Under the pieces are notes generated by a model that worked only from the letters and a program-made list of their open reading frames with translations, had not been told where the DNA came from and made no database searches. From Planosporangium mesophilum (GTDB lineage Bacteria > Actinomycetota > Actinomycetes > Mycobacteriales > Micromonosporaceae): DNA of 64,000 bases. The stretch spans positions 1-64,000 of the forward strand of contig NZ_BOON01000018.1 in the NCBI RefSeq assembly GCF_016863255.1. The letters run 5' to 3'. Below, one piece after another: positions 25,309 through 33,373 of this stretch (positions are counted from its first letter, which is position 1; each line of letters starts with the position of its first letter). Both the position numbers and the translations under genes were made by a program.

Positions 25309-25764
25309 CTAGCGCGGCTGCCAGGCGTCCGGGGTCGCGGTCAGCCGGCGTACGTGGGCCGGCAGCCGGCCGCGTACGAGGTCGGCGAGGCTGACCTCGT
25401 CGAGCACGTTGCGGACCGCCGCCCGCACGGCCACCCACAACTGCTGCAGATGGGCGGCGGTGCCCTCGTACATGGCGTCTTCGGGGCGCAGACCCCGCAC
25501 GGCCGCGAGTGGCCCGTCGACGGCGCGCAGCACCTGCCCGACGCTGATCTCGGCCGGCGGGCGGGTCAGCACGTACCCGCCGTCGACGCCGCGCAGGCCG
25601 CGTACCAGGTTGGCGCGGCGCAGGTCCGCCAGGATGGCTTCGAGGAACTTGCGGGGCATGGACTGCTCCTCCGCGAGCGCCTGCGCGGAGACGGTGTTCG
25701 GGTAGGCGGCGGCGAGTCCGAGGGCGGCCCGGACGGCGTAGTCGCCGCGCGCGGAGACCTGCAT
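25309..25764 (-). CDS. Rrf2-family transcriptional regulator without Fe-S cysteines
   Basis: The 151-aa protein starts with the Rrf2 winged HTH (MQVSARGDYAVRAALGLAA, ALAEEQSMPRKFLEAILADLRRANLVRGLRGVDGGYVLTRP). The wing and dimer helix follow normally, but the loop that carries three Cys in IscR/NsrR reads GLRPEDAMYEGTAA with no Cys, so an Fe-S cluster is not expected; CymR-like members are also cluster-free. Its target is unknown. It is divergent from the EEP hydrolase gene at 25871, which it may regulate. Confidence 0.88.
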   Translation of the reverse strand: MQVSARGDYAVRAALGLAAAYPNTVSAQALAEEQSMPRKFLEAILADLRRANLVRGLRGVDGGYVLTRPPAEISVGQVLRAVDGPLAAVRGLRPEDAMYEGTAAHLQQLWVAVRAAVRNVLDEVSLADLVRGRLPAHVRRLTATPDAWQPR

Positions 25765-25870
25765 GCGCCCATCATGCCAAGTCGCCGGGTGACTGCGGGT
25801 CGGCGGGGACGATCAGCCGGCGCGCCGGGGGCTGGGCGACCACGCGGCGGGCACCATATCGTTACCTTTC

Positions 25871-26650
25871 GTGCGGCTGGTTACGTTCAACCTGATGCAC
25901 GGGCGGTCCCTGCGTGACGGCCAGGTCGACCCCGCGCGGCTGCGCGCGGCCGTTGCCGAGCTCGACGCGGACGTGCTCGGCATGCAGGAGGTCGACCGCG
26001 ACCAGCCGCGTAGCGGCCGGGCCGACCTCGCGGCGCTGGCCGCGACGGCGTTGGGGGAGAAGGCCGCGCACCGGTTCGAGCCGGCCGTGATCGGTACTCC
26101 CGGCGAGGTGTTCCGTACCGTCACCGCGGCCGACGCGGGCGTCGGTGAACCGCACTACGGGGTGGCCCTCGCGACCCGCTGGCCGGTGCGGTCGTGGCAG
26201 GTGACCCGGCTGCCGGCGGCGCGGATGCGCTCCCCGGTGTACCTGTCGGGCCCCAGCAGCCGGCTGATCCTGATCGACGACGAGCCGCGGGTCCTGCTGG
26301 CGGCCGTGGTCGACGGGCCACTCGGTCCGATGACGGTGGCCACCACCCACCTGTCGTTCGTACCGGGCTGGAACGTGCGCCAACTGCGACAGGTCATCCG
26401 TGCCCTGCGTACCCTGCCGTCGCCCCGGCTGCTGCTGGGCGACCTCAACATTCCCGGCCGGATGGCCGCCGTGGTGTCGGGCTGGCGGATGCTCGCCCAG
26501 CTGCCCACGTACCCGAGCCCGGCACCCCGGGTACAGTTCGACCACGTCCTGCTCGACCCGCGCGGCGGCGGGCGGCTGCCCGCGGTACGGGCGGTGGAGA
26601 CCCCGGCGGTCACCGTGTCGGACCATCGCCCCCTGGTGGTGGAGCTGTGA
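25871..26650 (+). CDS. endonuclease/exonuclease/phosphatase family hydrolase
   Basis: The 259-aa protein has the EEP fold markers: TFNLMHGR (Asn near start), MQEVDRDQPRSG (metal Glu), ATTHLSFVPGWN, LLLGDLNIPG (Asp/Asn pair) and a final VSDHRPLVVEL (catalytic Asp-His). Substrates range from DNA to phosphoesters and sphingolipids and cannot be assigned here. GTG 25871 has no Shine-Dalgarno, but a TATCGT -10-like box at 25857-25862 places the transcript start near the codon, so it is probably leaderless. Its 3' end overlaps the convergent MarR gene by 41 bp. Confidence 0.85.
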   Translation: MRLVTFNLMHGRSLRDGQVDPARLRAAVAELDADVLGMQEVDRDQPRSGRADLAALAATALGEKAAHRFEPAVIGTPGEVFRTVTAADAGVGEPHYGVALATRWPVRSWQVTRLPAARMRSPVYLSGPSSRLILIDDEPRVLLAAVVDGPLGPMTVATTHLSFVPGWNVRQLRQVIRALRTLPSPRLLLGDLNIPGRMAAVVSGWRMLAQLPTYPSPAPRVQFDHVLLDPRGGGRLPAVRAVETPAVTVSDHRPLVVEL

Positions 26651-27110
26651 TCGCGTCGTCGTCGAGCGGCCCCATGATCGCCTCGCTGATGTCACGCAGC
26701 TGACGTACTTGCTCGGGGCTCAGCACGTCGAACAGGTGCGCCCGCACCCCGGCCACGTGCCCGGGCGCCGCCGCGGCGAGCGCCGCGAAGCCGTCGTCAG
26801 TCAGCTCCGCGATCTGCCCGCGCTTGTCGGTGACGCAGTCGCGGCGGTCGACCCAGCCGCGCTCCTCCAGCCGGGCGACCGCGTGCGACAGACGGCTGCG
26901 CGAGGAGCGGGTACGGCGAGCCAGCTCACTCATGCGCAGGGAGCGTCCGGGCGCCTCCGACAGCCATACCAGAATCTCGTAGTACGCGTGGGGGATGCCG
27001 ACGTCGCGCTGCAGCTCCCGGTCGAGCCGGTCGAACAGGAGTTGGGTGGCGCCGAAGAACGCACGCCAGGTGCGTTGCTCGTCCGCGTCGAGCCAGCGTG
27101 GTTCGGCCAT
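26610..27110 (-). CDS. MarR-family transcriptional regulator
   Basis: The 166-aa protein has the MarR winged HTH (YYEILVWLSEAPGRSLRMSELARRTRSSRSRLSHAVARLEERGWVDRRDCVTDKRGQIAELTDDG) with the D..KRG wing. ATG 27110 has AAGGTGA upstream. It is divergent from the VOC gene at 27178 and the 67-bp gap contains a near-perfect TTGAAC palindrome (27128-27139), so it most likely represses that gene and itself. Its 3' end overlaps the EEP hydrolase gene tail to tail. Confidence 0.9.
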   Translation of the reverse strand: MAEPRWLDADEQRTWRAFFGATQLLFDRLDRELQRDVGIPHAYYEILVWLSEAPGRSLRMSELARRTRSSRSRLSHAVARLEERGWVDRRDCVTDKRGQIAELTDDGFAALAAAAPGHVAGVRAHLFDVLSPEQVRQLRDISEAIMGPLDDDAITAPPPGGDGPTR

Positions 27111-27127
27111 GTTCGTCACCTTACCGT

Positions 27128-27139
27128 TTGAACGCTCAA
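27128..27139. promoter_or_regulatory. MarR operator TTGAACGCTCAA
   Basis: This 12-bp palindrome differs from perfect TTGAACGTTCAA at one position and lies midway between the divergent MarR and VOC genes. TTGAA-type palindromes are common MarR targets in actinomycetes. Confidence 0.6.
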
Positions 27140-27177
27140 CCACCTGTTACCGTCGAAGAGAACCTCAGGAGGTACGA

Positions 27178-27687
27178 ATGCCGGTGCACCGTCTCAACCA
27201 CGCCGTGCTCTACGTCAGTGACGTCGAGCGCAGCGCGGCCTTCTATCGGGACACCCTCGGATTCCGTACCACCATGGCGTTCCCGGACGCGATCTTCCTC
27301 GCGGCGCCCGGCTCGACCAGCCGGGCCGACCTGGGCCTGTTCCAGGCCGACCCGGAGGCCACCGCCAGCAGGGGGCCGGCCCGGCGGGGCGCGGTAGGCC
27401 TGTACCACCTGGCCTGGGAGGTCGACACCCTCGCCGAGCTCGAACGCTTGGCCGGAATCCTGGCCAACGCCGGCGCGCTCGTCGGGGCCACCGACCACGG
27501 CGTCCTCAAGAGCCTGTACGCCAAGGACGCCGACGGCATCGAGTTCTCCGTCGTCTGGGTGGTGCCCGAGGAGCTTCTCGACGACGCCCCCAAGCAGGTC
27601 GGGACGCTCGACATCGGCAAGGAGAAGGCCCGCTACGGCGCCGAGACCCGCGGCGGCGTCGCTGGCGGGGTGCCGGTCACCGACTAG
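27178..27687 (+). CDS. VOC (glyoxalase/extradiol dioxygenase fold) protein
   Basis: The 169-aa protein has one VOC module pair: LNHAVLYVSDVERSAAFYRDTLGF (metal His), LGLFQADPEA, GLYHLAWEVDTLAELERLAGIL (second His) and SLYAKDADGIEFSVVWVVP (metal Glu). This is the arrangement of type I extradiol dioxygenases and lactoylglutathione lyases. AGGAGG precedes ATG 27178. Its likely MarR repressor is divergent upstream, which suggests induction by a small aromatic or reactive compound (inference). Confidence 0.88.
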   Translation: MPVHRLNHAVLYVSDVERSAAFYRDTLGFRTTMAFPDAIFLAAPGSTSRADLGLFQADPEATASRGPARRGAVGLYHLAWEVDTLAELERLAGILANAGALVGATDHGVLKSLYAKDADGIEFSVVWVVPEELLDDAPKQVGTLDIGKEKARYGAETRGGVAGGVPVTD

Positions 27688-27725
27688 GGCCCTCCTGCCG
27701 CCCACGTCCCCGGCCGCCCGAACCG

Positions 27726-29093
27726 CTAGCGCGCGGTAGCCCAGGCGGGGGCGTCCGCGCCCGGCCGGCGCGGGGGCGTGTCCCATCGCGGGGTGTACCC
27801 GTCGAGCGCCCCCGGAGGCCGGACGTGGTCGAGCACCCCGAAGTCGCTGTCCATCCGCGACATCAGGTCGTCGGGGTAGGCCGGTTCCCCGGTGGGTGAG
27901 CCGGCCGAGGAGGCACGGCCCAGCCCGTCCAGCCAGCGGGCGGTACGGGCCAGCGACAGCCGGGCGTGCCACGACCCGCCCACGGTGTGCCGGCGGTGCA
28001 GCCCCACCATCGCCGCCATCGCCGCCAACCAGCCCGTACCGTGGTCGAGCAGCTGCGACGGCAGCGCCACGGCAGCCCCGTCGTTCCAGGCGATACCCGT
28101 CGCCAGCTGCACCAGGCTGTCGAAGCCGCGTCGCTGCCGCCACGGGCCGTCCTGACCCCATGCGCTGATCGACACGTACACCAGCCCCGGGCGCAGCGCG
28201 GCACACTCGCGGGGGCCGAAGCCCAACGCCTCCAGCGCGCGCGGCCGGTACGCCTGCAGCAGCACGTCGGCGCCCCTGATCAGCTCGCGCAGCGCGTCCC
28301 GGCCCGGCTCGGTGCGCAGGTCCAGGTGGGTGAAGCGCTTGCCGAACCCGGTGTCCACGACCAGCGCCGGTACCAGCGCCAGGTGGTCGGCGCCCACCCG
28401 CAGCACGTCGGCGCCGTGCGCGGCGAGGGTGCGCCCGGCAACCGGCCCGGCGATGACCCGCGTCAGGTCCAGCACCCGCACACCGTCCAGTGGACGGTCG
28501 CCGGCCGGCAACGGCCGGGCCGGGGCGTCACCGAGGCGCTCCATCGCGACCAGCGGCAGCCCCGCCACCGTGCGGCCCTGCGGGTGCTCGGCCCAGGCGG
28601 CCGGCGTACGCAGCGCAGCGGCCGCCCCGCCCACGGCCACCACCGTGTCCTCCACCTCCACCGCGCCGCGTTCGGCCACCGCGGCCGCGACCCGCTCCCG
28701 GTCCTCCGGTACGCCCAGGGCGCGCGTGATCGCTTCCCGGTGAGCCGGATAGTTCGCGTGCAGGCGTACCCAGCCGTCGGCTGCCCGGTAGTCGCCGGAC
28801 AAGTCGGCCCACACCGCCGGCGCCCGGCCGTCCACCCGCAGGTACCGCTCGCTGCGGAACGCCAGCGCGGCGTGCCGCACGTCCACCCGTACCGTCGGCG
28901 CCGGCCCACCGCGCGCCTGCCACAGCCGGCCGGCGGCCAGCGTGGCGGCGGCCACGGTCGCCGCGGCGGCAGCATCGACCCGGTACGGCGAGGTGAGCAC
29001 CGGTTCGGTGCCGGCGACGTGGAGCTCCGCCGCGGGGTCGGTGTCCACGCCCCGGCAGAGGTCCGCGACGGCGTCGGTGACGGCGTTGTTCAT
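27726..29093 (-). CDS. CoA transferase, CaiB/BaiF (class III) family
   Basis: The 455-aa protein contains two weakly similar halves. The second has the class III signature: GVRVLDLTRVIAGPVAGRTLAAHGADVLRV, FGKRFTHLDLRTEPGRDALRELIRGADVLLQAYRPRALEALGF (with the stretch where the catalytic Asp is expected), LVYVSISAWGQDGPW and GFDSLVQLATGIA. The N-terminal ~200 residues are a diverged, Ala-rich half lacking these. Class III enzymes move CoA between carboxylic acids; the substrate is unknown. ATG 29093 is the only good start; long open frame upstream is low-quality. Confidence 0.82.
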   Translation of the reverse strand: MNNAVTDAVADLCRGVDTDPAAELHVAGTEPVLTSPYRVDAAAAATVAAATLAAGRLWQARGGPAPTVRVDVRHAALAFRSERYLRVDGRAPAVWADLSGDYRAADGWVRLHANYPAHREAITRALGVPEDRERVAAAVAERGAVEVEDTVVAVGGAAAALRTPAAWAEHPQGRTVAGLPLVAMERLGDAPARPLPAGDRPLDGVRVLDLTRVIAGPVAGRTLAAHGADVLRVGADHLALVPALVVDTGFGKRFTHLDLRTEPGRDALRELIRGADVLLQAYRPRALEALGFGPRECAALRPGLVYVSISAWGQDGPWRQRRGFDSLVQLATGIAWNDGAAVALPSQLLDHGTGWLAAMAAMVGLHRRHTVGGSWHARLSLARTARWLDGLGRASSAGSPTGEPAYPDDLMSRMDSDFGVLDHVRPPGALDGYTPRWDTPPRRPGADAPAWATAR

Positions 29094-29224
29094 GGCGTGG
29101 ACTCTAGGACCGACCGCGGCACCAGCCGGGTCATATAGCCGCAGGGTGAGCGGGGTAACCGAGCCCGCCGGGTCGCGAGCGGGCCGGCGCCTGTCAGTCC
29201 GGGCGGCCCATCGGGAGGCCGCGG

Positions 29225-29875
29225 CGAAAAAGGAGGTCGCCGACGCCCTGGCAGAGCGGGCCAAGGGCGGCGAGAGCCGGCAGGCGCTGCTGGACGAGAT
29301 CCTGACCATCGTGCTCGAGACCGGGATCGGCGACGAGCAGATCGGCAACCTGCTGAGCACCAGCATCGGCCCGGACCGGATGCGCGCGGCGTGGGCCGAG
29401 CGCCGCGCGCGGCTGCCCCGCGACCACGGCCAGCTGAGCATGTTGGACGCCTCGATGTCGTACCTCGCCTGGACCGCCGAGTGGTACTTCCGACCGGAGA
29501 TCTTGGAGGCGGCCAACGCCGCGGTGGTCAACTACCACCACCGGCCGCCGCTGACCCGGGCATTCGGCTCGCGTACCCTGTCGAGCTCGGACGGGCAGCG
29601 GTTCCCGGTCAACGGCAAGAGCATCACCGCACGGCACCTGTCCCGGTACTTCGCCCGTGGGCCGGGCGTCTCCACCTACACCCACGTCTGCGACCAGCAC
29701 TCCACCTTCGACACGAAGGTCATCGTCGCGACCGCGCCGGAGTCGCACTACGTGCTCGACGGGCTGCTGGGCAACGAGACCGACCTGCCGACCTTCGAGC
29801 ACGCCACCGACACCCACGGCGCGACCCTGGCGAACTTCGCGCTGTTCGACACCGGCGGCCGCCCTGCGCCGGTCC
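29225..29875 (+). pseudogene. Tn3-family transposase remnant
   Basis: An open stretch without its own start encodes the C-terminal catalytic region of a Tn3 transposase: LLDEILTIVLETGIGDEQIGNLL, LSMLDASMSYLAWTAEWYFRPEILEAANAAVVNYHH, VCDQHSTFDTKVIVATAPESHYVLDGLLGNET and THGATLANFALFDTGGR. The N-terminal 500 or so residues are missing and the frame is lost after about 29875. A short piece, ILAHIWPTHHGNVHFYGT, follows in another frame up to about 29950. No terminal inverted repeats or resolvase gene are seen. Confidence 0.8.
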
Positions 29876-30337
29876 GACTGGCAGTTCGACGACGAGATCC
29901 TGGCGCACATCTGGCCGACCCACCACGGGAACGTGCACTTCTACGGCACCCGTTCGGTCGACACGACGGCTGCCGGCCGCTGCGGCTGACTAAGGTCGTC
30001 TCGCAGGCAGCTGATCGACGTCTTCGTGAGCGGCGGCTTCTCTTGCGGGTCGCCGCTCACGTCTGAGATCCACCGCGCGCCGCGGTCGCCGGGCTCTACG
30101 GGAAGAGGTACACCTCGGGGCGAAAGCGTCGACTGACGGCCTGGTTCGCGGAGAACGCCCGGCCCGTTCGCCGCCGCGATCGGTGTTCGAAACGCGGCAG
30201 TCGTCCCGTATTGCTGCCGCCGCATCCACAACATGCTCGGCAAATTGGTCTAGAAACTCTTTCCTGACGGCAACGTTTCGATGCGGTCACAGCGTATGTA
30301 GTTGCTGTGACGATGTTGGCGAGGATGGTGAGGAAGC
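29876..30337. other. transposon debris and intergenic DNA before a sigma-factor gene
   Basis: After the transposase debris (to about 29990) I see no supported gene. Composition becomes visibly less GC-rich from about 30190, continuous with the sigma-factor gene region that follows. The sigma-factor promoter should lie in 30240-30330. Confidence 0.4.
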
Positions 30338-30859
30338 ATGCACAGCCAGGACGACGAGGAGGCGACAGCCTTCGTCAAGGCTAGCTACGGTCGCTTGCTT
30401 CGTGAGGCCTTCCTGCTCTGTGGGGATGCTGGCCGAGCCGAGGACCTGGTGCAGACCACTTTGGCGAAGACAGTCGTGGTGTGGTCGCGTCTGCAGCGGT
30501 CCGAGGGGATCGACAACTATGTGCAACGGACCCTGATCAATACCTACCTCAGCGCGCGGCGCCGCCGGGCCTGGTGGGAGCAGCCCTTCAGCCGGCTGGT
30601 GGAAAGCCAGGCCCGGGACGAGTACGTGGGGGTAGAACAGCGGGACTGGCTCCGTCGGGCGCTGGATGCTCTGCCGGCACGACAGCGTGCCGCGGTCGTC
30701 CTGCGCTTCTATGCAGACCTGTCCGAGCAGGACGCGGCGCGGGCGTTGGGCTGTTCGGTGGGCACAGTCAAGAGTCTTTCGTCAAGGGGCCTGCGGACTC
30801 TCCGCCAGCGTTGGGTCGGGGTCGACGCCACAACTGAACACGAGGTGCGATATGCATAG
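30338..30859 (+). CDS. SigE-family (ECF-like) RNA polymerase sigma factor
   Basis: The 173-aa protein has region 2 (FVKASYGRLLREAFLLCGDAGRAEDLVQTTLAKTVVVW) and region 4 (LDALPARQRAAVVLRFYADLSEQDAARALGCSVGTVKSLSSRGLRTLRQR) typical of the actinomycete SigE-family (SigE/SACE-like, ECF) group. ATG 30338 has AGGAAG upstream. Its last codons overlap the start of the next gene by 8 bp, so the two are co-translated and the downstream membrane protein is the likely anti-sigma factor. GC content is lower than in the rest of the window, suggesting transfer. Confidence 0.9.
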   Translation: MHSQDDEEATAFVKASYGRLLREAFLLCGDAGRAEDLVQTTLAKTVVVWSRLQRSEGIDNYVQRTLINTYLSARRRRAWWEQPFSRLVESQARDEYVGVEQRDWLRRALDALPARQRAAVVLRFYADLSEQDAARALGCSVGTVKSLSSRGLRTLRQRWVGVDATTEHEVRYA

Positions 30860-32144
30860 CCAGATAGAGTTGCGTGACCGCCTTGCTGCCCTGGCCGAGC
30901 CGGTGAAACCTGTCGAGGATTACGAAGACAAAGTCATGCGGCGATCACGTCGGCTTCGTTGGCGGCGGCGTATGACCGCCGGTGCGGCGGCCGCCGTGTG
31001 CGTGGCAGTACTGGTGACCATGTTCAGGGTGGTCGGAGTCGGCTCGTCGCCGCAGTTGGCCGCACCACCCCCGGATGGCCCGTTCCTGGGCTGGTCTGCT
31101 GTCGGTGATGTCGATGCCAGTCTGGTACGTGAGGCCACGGACGTCTGGGATTCTGCCGGGACAGGAGGGCCTCACACCGCTGTCCGGGCTCTCGTCGCAA
31201 CGCGGAATCACCAACAATTGCACTCGATCGCAGTCTTGCAGGGTTACGACAAGCAGGGTGTCGCGCGGCTGGCCTTCTTCACCAGCGATGCGAGCGCGGC
31301 CAAGGCTTTGCGTCTACGGGCGGATCGGCCCGCACCCGACCCCGTCACGACCCAGGTGATCAGCCTGGTCAGTCCCCGGTTGACCGGACCGGTCGGAGTA
31401 GTCAGCACGGATGGGTGGGGTACCTACGCCATCGCTGTTGCTATGCCAGGTGTTACTGCGGTGCGCGTCTCAAATACGGTCATCGACGACGAGATGATCG
31501 GCGAGCCCAACGCGCAGACCAGCCGCCTTATCGTCAAGGGGTTCCCGCTGAACGCGACAGCGCAAACAACGACTGTCTCCGGCTTTATCAAGCCGAATCG
31601 ACCGCTGGCCAAGATGACGAAGGTGTTCGAGGTACCAGGCGACGGCGGTGCCGACGACGACGCGCGCGCGGTACCGGGCAAGGTGTTGACTAAAACCGGC
31701 CAACAGATAGTTGTGGCTTTCCAGCAGAACCAGGCGGTGCGGCGAGGCCAACTCGCTGTTGTGACCAAGGGTTTGGTTGGACGCGTGACCGCAATTGACG
31801 TCACGCGTGGCGAAGCGACAATTGACCTGGTTACCAGTACCGGATTCGCCGGCCCAGCCCACACCGACATCAGCGATGTGCCGGGCTCGGTGCGTGGCAC
31901 CGGAACGAGTCTCGTCATGGAGCGCATACCGACAGGTGAAAAGGTGTATACGGTGACGGCGGGAAATCGTGTTCTGGTGCCGGATCCGTGCCAGCCGAAT
32001 GACCAAGTCGGCGCTGTCACGGTTGGACGAGCTTCCTCGGACAAAGCGGCGGAAGCCAGCAGTGTGGAACTGGCACCGACGGTTGACCTCACCCACTTGC
32101 GCGAAGTGTCAATCATGACGTCGCCCACTGGCGGCGATTGCTAA
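30852..32144 (+). CDS. sigma-coupled membrane protein with an MreC-like C-terminal domain (putative anti-sigma factor)
   Basis: The 430-aa product has a charged cytoplasmic N-terminus of about 40 residues, one membrane helix (about 41-63) and a long outer part. From about residue 295 the outer part follows the MreC beta-barrel pattern: GQLAVVTKGLVGRVTAIDV, ...IDLVTSTG..., GSVRGTGTSLVMERIP, GNRVLVPD and APTVDLTHLREVSIM. MreC is the periplasmic scaffold of the cell-elongation machinery. The position directly after a sigma gene (8-bp overlap) and the topology suggest an anti-sigma factor that senses the envelope; the short N-terminus has no zinc motif. Residues 80-290 are unassigned. Confidence 0.75.
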   Translation: MHSQIELRDRLAALAEPVKPVEDYEDKVMRRSRRLRWRRRMTAGAAAAVCVAVLVTMFRVVGVGSSPQLAAPPPDGPFLGWSAVGDVDASLVREATDVWDSAGTGGPHTAVRALVATRNHQQLHSIAVLQGYDKQGVARLAFFTSDASAAKALRLRADRPAPDPVTTQVISLVSPRLTGPVGVVSTDGWGTYAIAVAMPGVTAVRVSNTVIDDEMIGEPNAQTSRLIVKGFPLNATAQTTTVSGFIKPNRPLAKMTKVFEVPGDGGADDDARAVPGKVLTKTGQQIVVAFQQNQAVRRGQLAVVTKGLVGRVTAIDVTRGEATIDLVTSTGFAGPAHTDISDVPGSVRGTGTSLVMERIPTGEKVYTVTAGNRVLVPDPCQPNDQVGAVTVGRASSDKAAEASSVELAPTVDLTHLREVSIMTSPTGGDC

Positions 32145-32152
32145 CGCCCAAA

Positions 32153-32191
32153 AAAAGTGTGCGGGAGGAAGGTGGCCTCCCGCACACTTTT
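32153..32191. terminator. bidirectional terminator
   Basis: A perfect 16-bp stem (32153-32168 with 32176-32191), 7-nt loop, with A-run on the left and T-run on the right, between the convergent anti-sigma-like and secreted-protein genes. Confidence 0.85.
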
Positions 32192-32208
32192 ATCTTAACC
32201 GTACAGAA

Positions 32209-32826
32209 TCATTGCCAGGAATAGCGAACCCGGCCACTGCCGGACACGAATGCGTAATGTCCTCCCGAATTGTTTGCGACGGCGTAGTAGAACTGATGGT
32301 CTGTGTAGGTGGGAACCTGCGACCAGCAATACGACCGGGCGACGCCATCAGCAGGCACCGTGACTGACGAGCCATTCAGTGAGATGTAGAAATAATGGTA
32401 CTGGTCGTGGTAGCCGTTGTCCCAGGTGGCCTTGACGTCCTTACAAACTGTGCTGCTTTCGGTCAATTGGAATGTGCGGCCATACAAGGACCGGACTCCA
32501 TCAAATGTGAAGTTGTACGGCACTGTCGCCGCGGCGAGGACGGTTGCTCCGCTTGCAATGGTTGAGCCGTTTTGAGAGTAATGGTCGGTCGGGCCAGAGA
32601 GTTTAGGGAGCTCCCCGATAACCGTCATGGTCACGTTCGGCGGCAGCGACGCCCTCGCGGCGGCATTATTCGCCTCGATCTCGGCAGCGCTAGGTTTCGC
32701 GGTGTTCGGCGTGACGTCGGCTGCTTCTGCCGTAGGCGCCGCCTGAACCGGAGCAGCCAGTAGCAGCAGACCTACGGTCGCAGCGCCGGTGGCGGCAGCG
32801 AGCCGCCTCTTGAACGAGTGTGACAC
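32209..32826 (-). CDS. secreted protein of unknown function
   Basis: The 205-aa product has a Sec signal peptide (FKRRLAAATGAATVGLLLLAAPVQAA) and a mature part rich in Tyr, Ser, Thr and Asn (DNGYHDQYHYFYISLNG, YTDHQFYYAVANNSGGHYAFVSGSGRVRYSW), with two Cys that could form a disulfide. No family is recognised; the composition resembles small exported beta-proteins. It is leftward and convergent with the sigma/MreC-like pair across a shared terminator and shares their low GC, so it may have arrived with them. Confidence 0.75.
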   Translation of the reverse strand: MSHSFKRRLAAATGAATVGLLLLAAPVQAAPTAEAADVTPNTAKPSAAEIEANNAAARASLPPNVTMTVIGELPKLSGPTDHYSQNGSTIASGATVLAAATVPYNFTFDGVRSLYGRTFQLTESSTVCKDVKATWDNGYHDQYHYFYISLNGSSVTVPADGVARSYCWSQVPTYTDHQFYYAVANNSGGHYAFVSGSGRVRYSWQ

Positions 32827-33114
32827 TCTGTAATCCTCCCCGTTGCAGTAAGTGGTGGGCTGATCCTGCCGGGAAGCGATCGACTGTCACAAGATTGACG
32901 TCTGGCTATGACTTGTGAGGCTTGTCACCCGCCTTCGGTGACCCATGCACAGCGGACATGTGTTATCGAGAAGGATCGATGAGCAGGTGTGGGCCGGAGG
33001 TCTGGTGACACGGCCACGCTCGGCATCTACGTCCGGCTCGGTGAGGAGACCTCCGCCCGCATCACCGCCGAGAACGATGAGCACCACCGCCGCCACCGGC
33101 GCTGACCCGACGTG
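32827..33114. other. intergenic region without a supported gene
   Basis: The promoter of the leftward secreted-protein gene should lie at 32827-32920. A short open frame without start (about 32997-33100, plus strand) resembles the end of a small protein but cannot be supported. Confidence 0.35.
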
Positions 33115-33345
33115 GCGCTCGCTTGGTCCTTCGATCCTGGATATCGCCCGTCCACAGGTCGACCCGACTATTCGCGATCTCGAAGTGGTCCGCGGCGGTG
33201 TCGCCGGCCATCAGGCGCAGGAGTGTGGACTTACCCGAGCCGTTGAGCCCGACCAGGCCGGTGCGACCGGTACCGACCGTGCTGGTGATGCCGCCAGCAC
33301 GGTCGCCCCGTCAGGTCGCAAACTGGTGCAAGCGAGATAGCGCGA
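33115..33345 (-). pseudogene. ABC-F ATPase remnant
   Basis: On the minus strand LACTSLRPDGATVL and, after a frame change near 33295, ITSTVGTGRTGLVGLNGSGKSTLLRLMAGD give the start of an ABC-F protein with its Walker A motif (GLNGSGKST). The reading continues about 30 residues (ADHFEIANSRVDLWTGDIQDRR) and is then lost. Everything after the first Walker A is gone, so this is a decayed fragment of a ribosome-protection or translation-factor type gene. Confidence 0.6.
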
Positions 33346-33373
33346 CAACACATCATCAATCCGTCGTGCGCTA

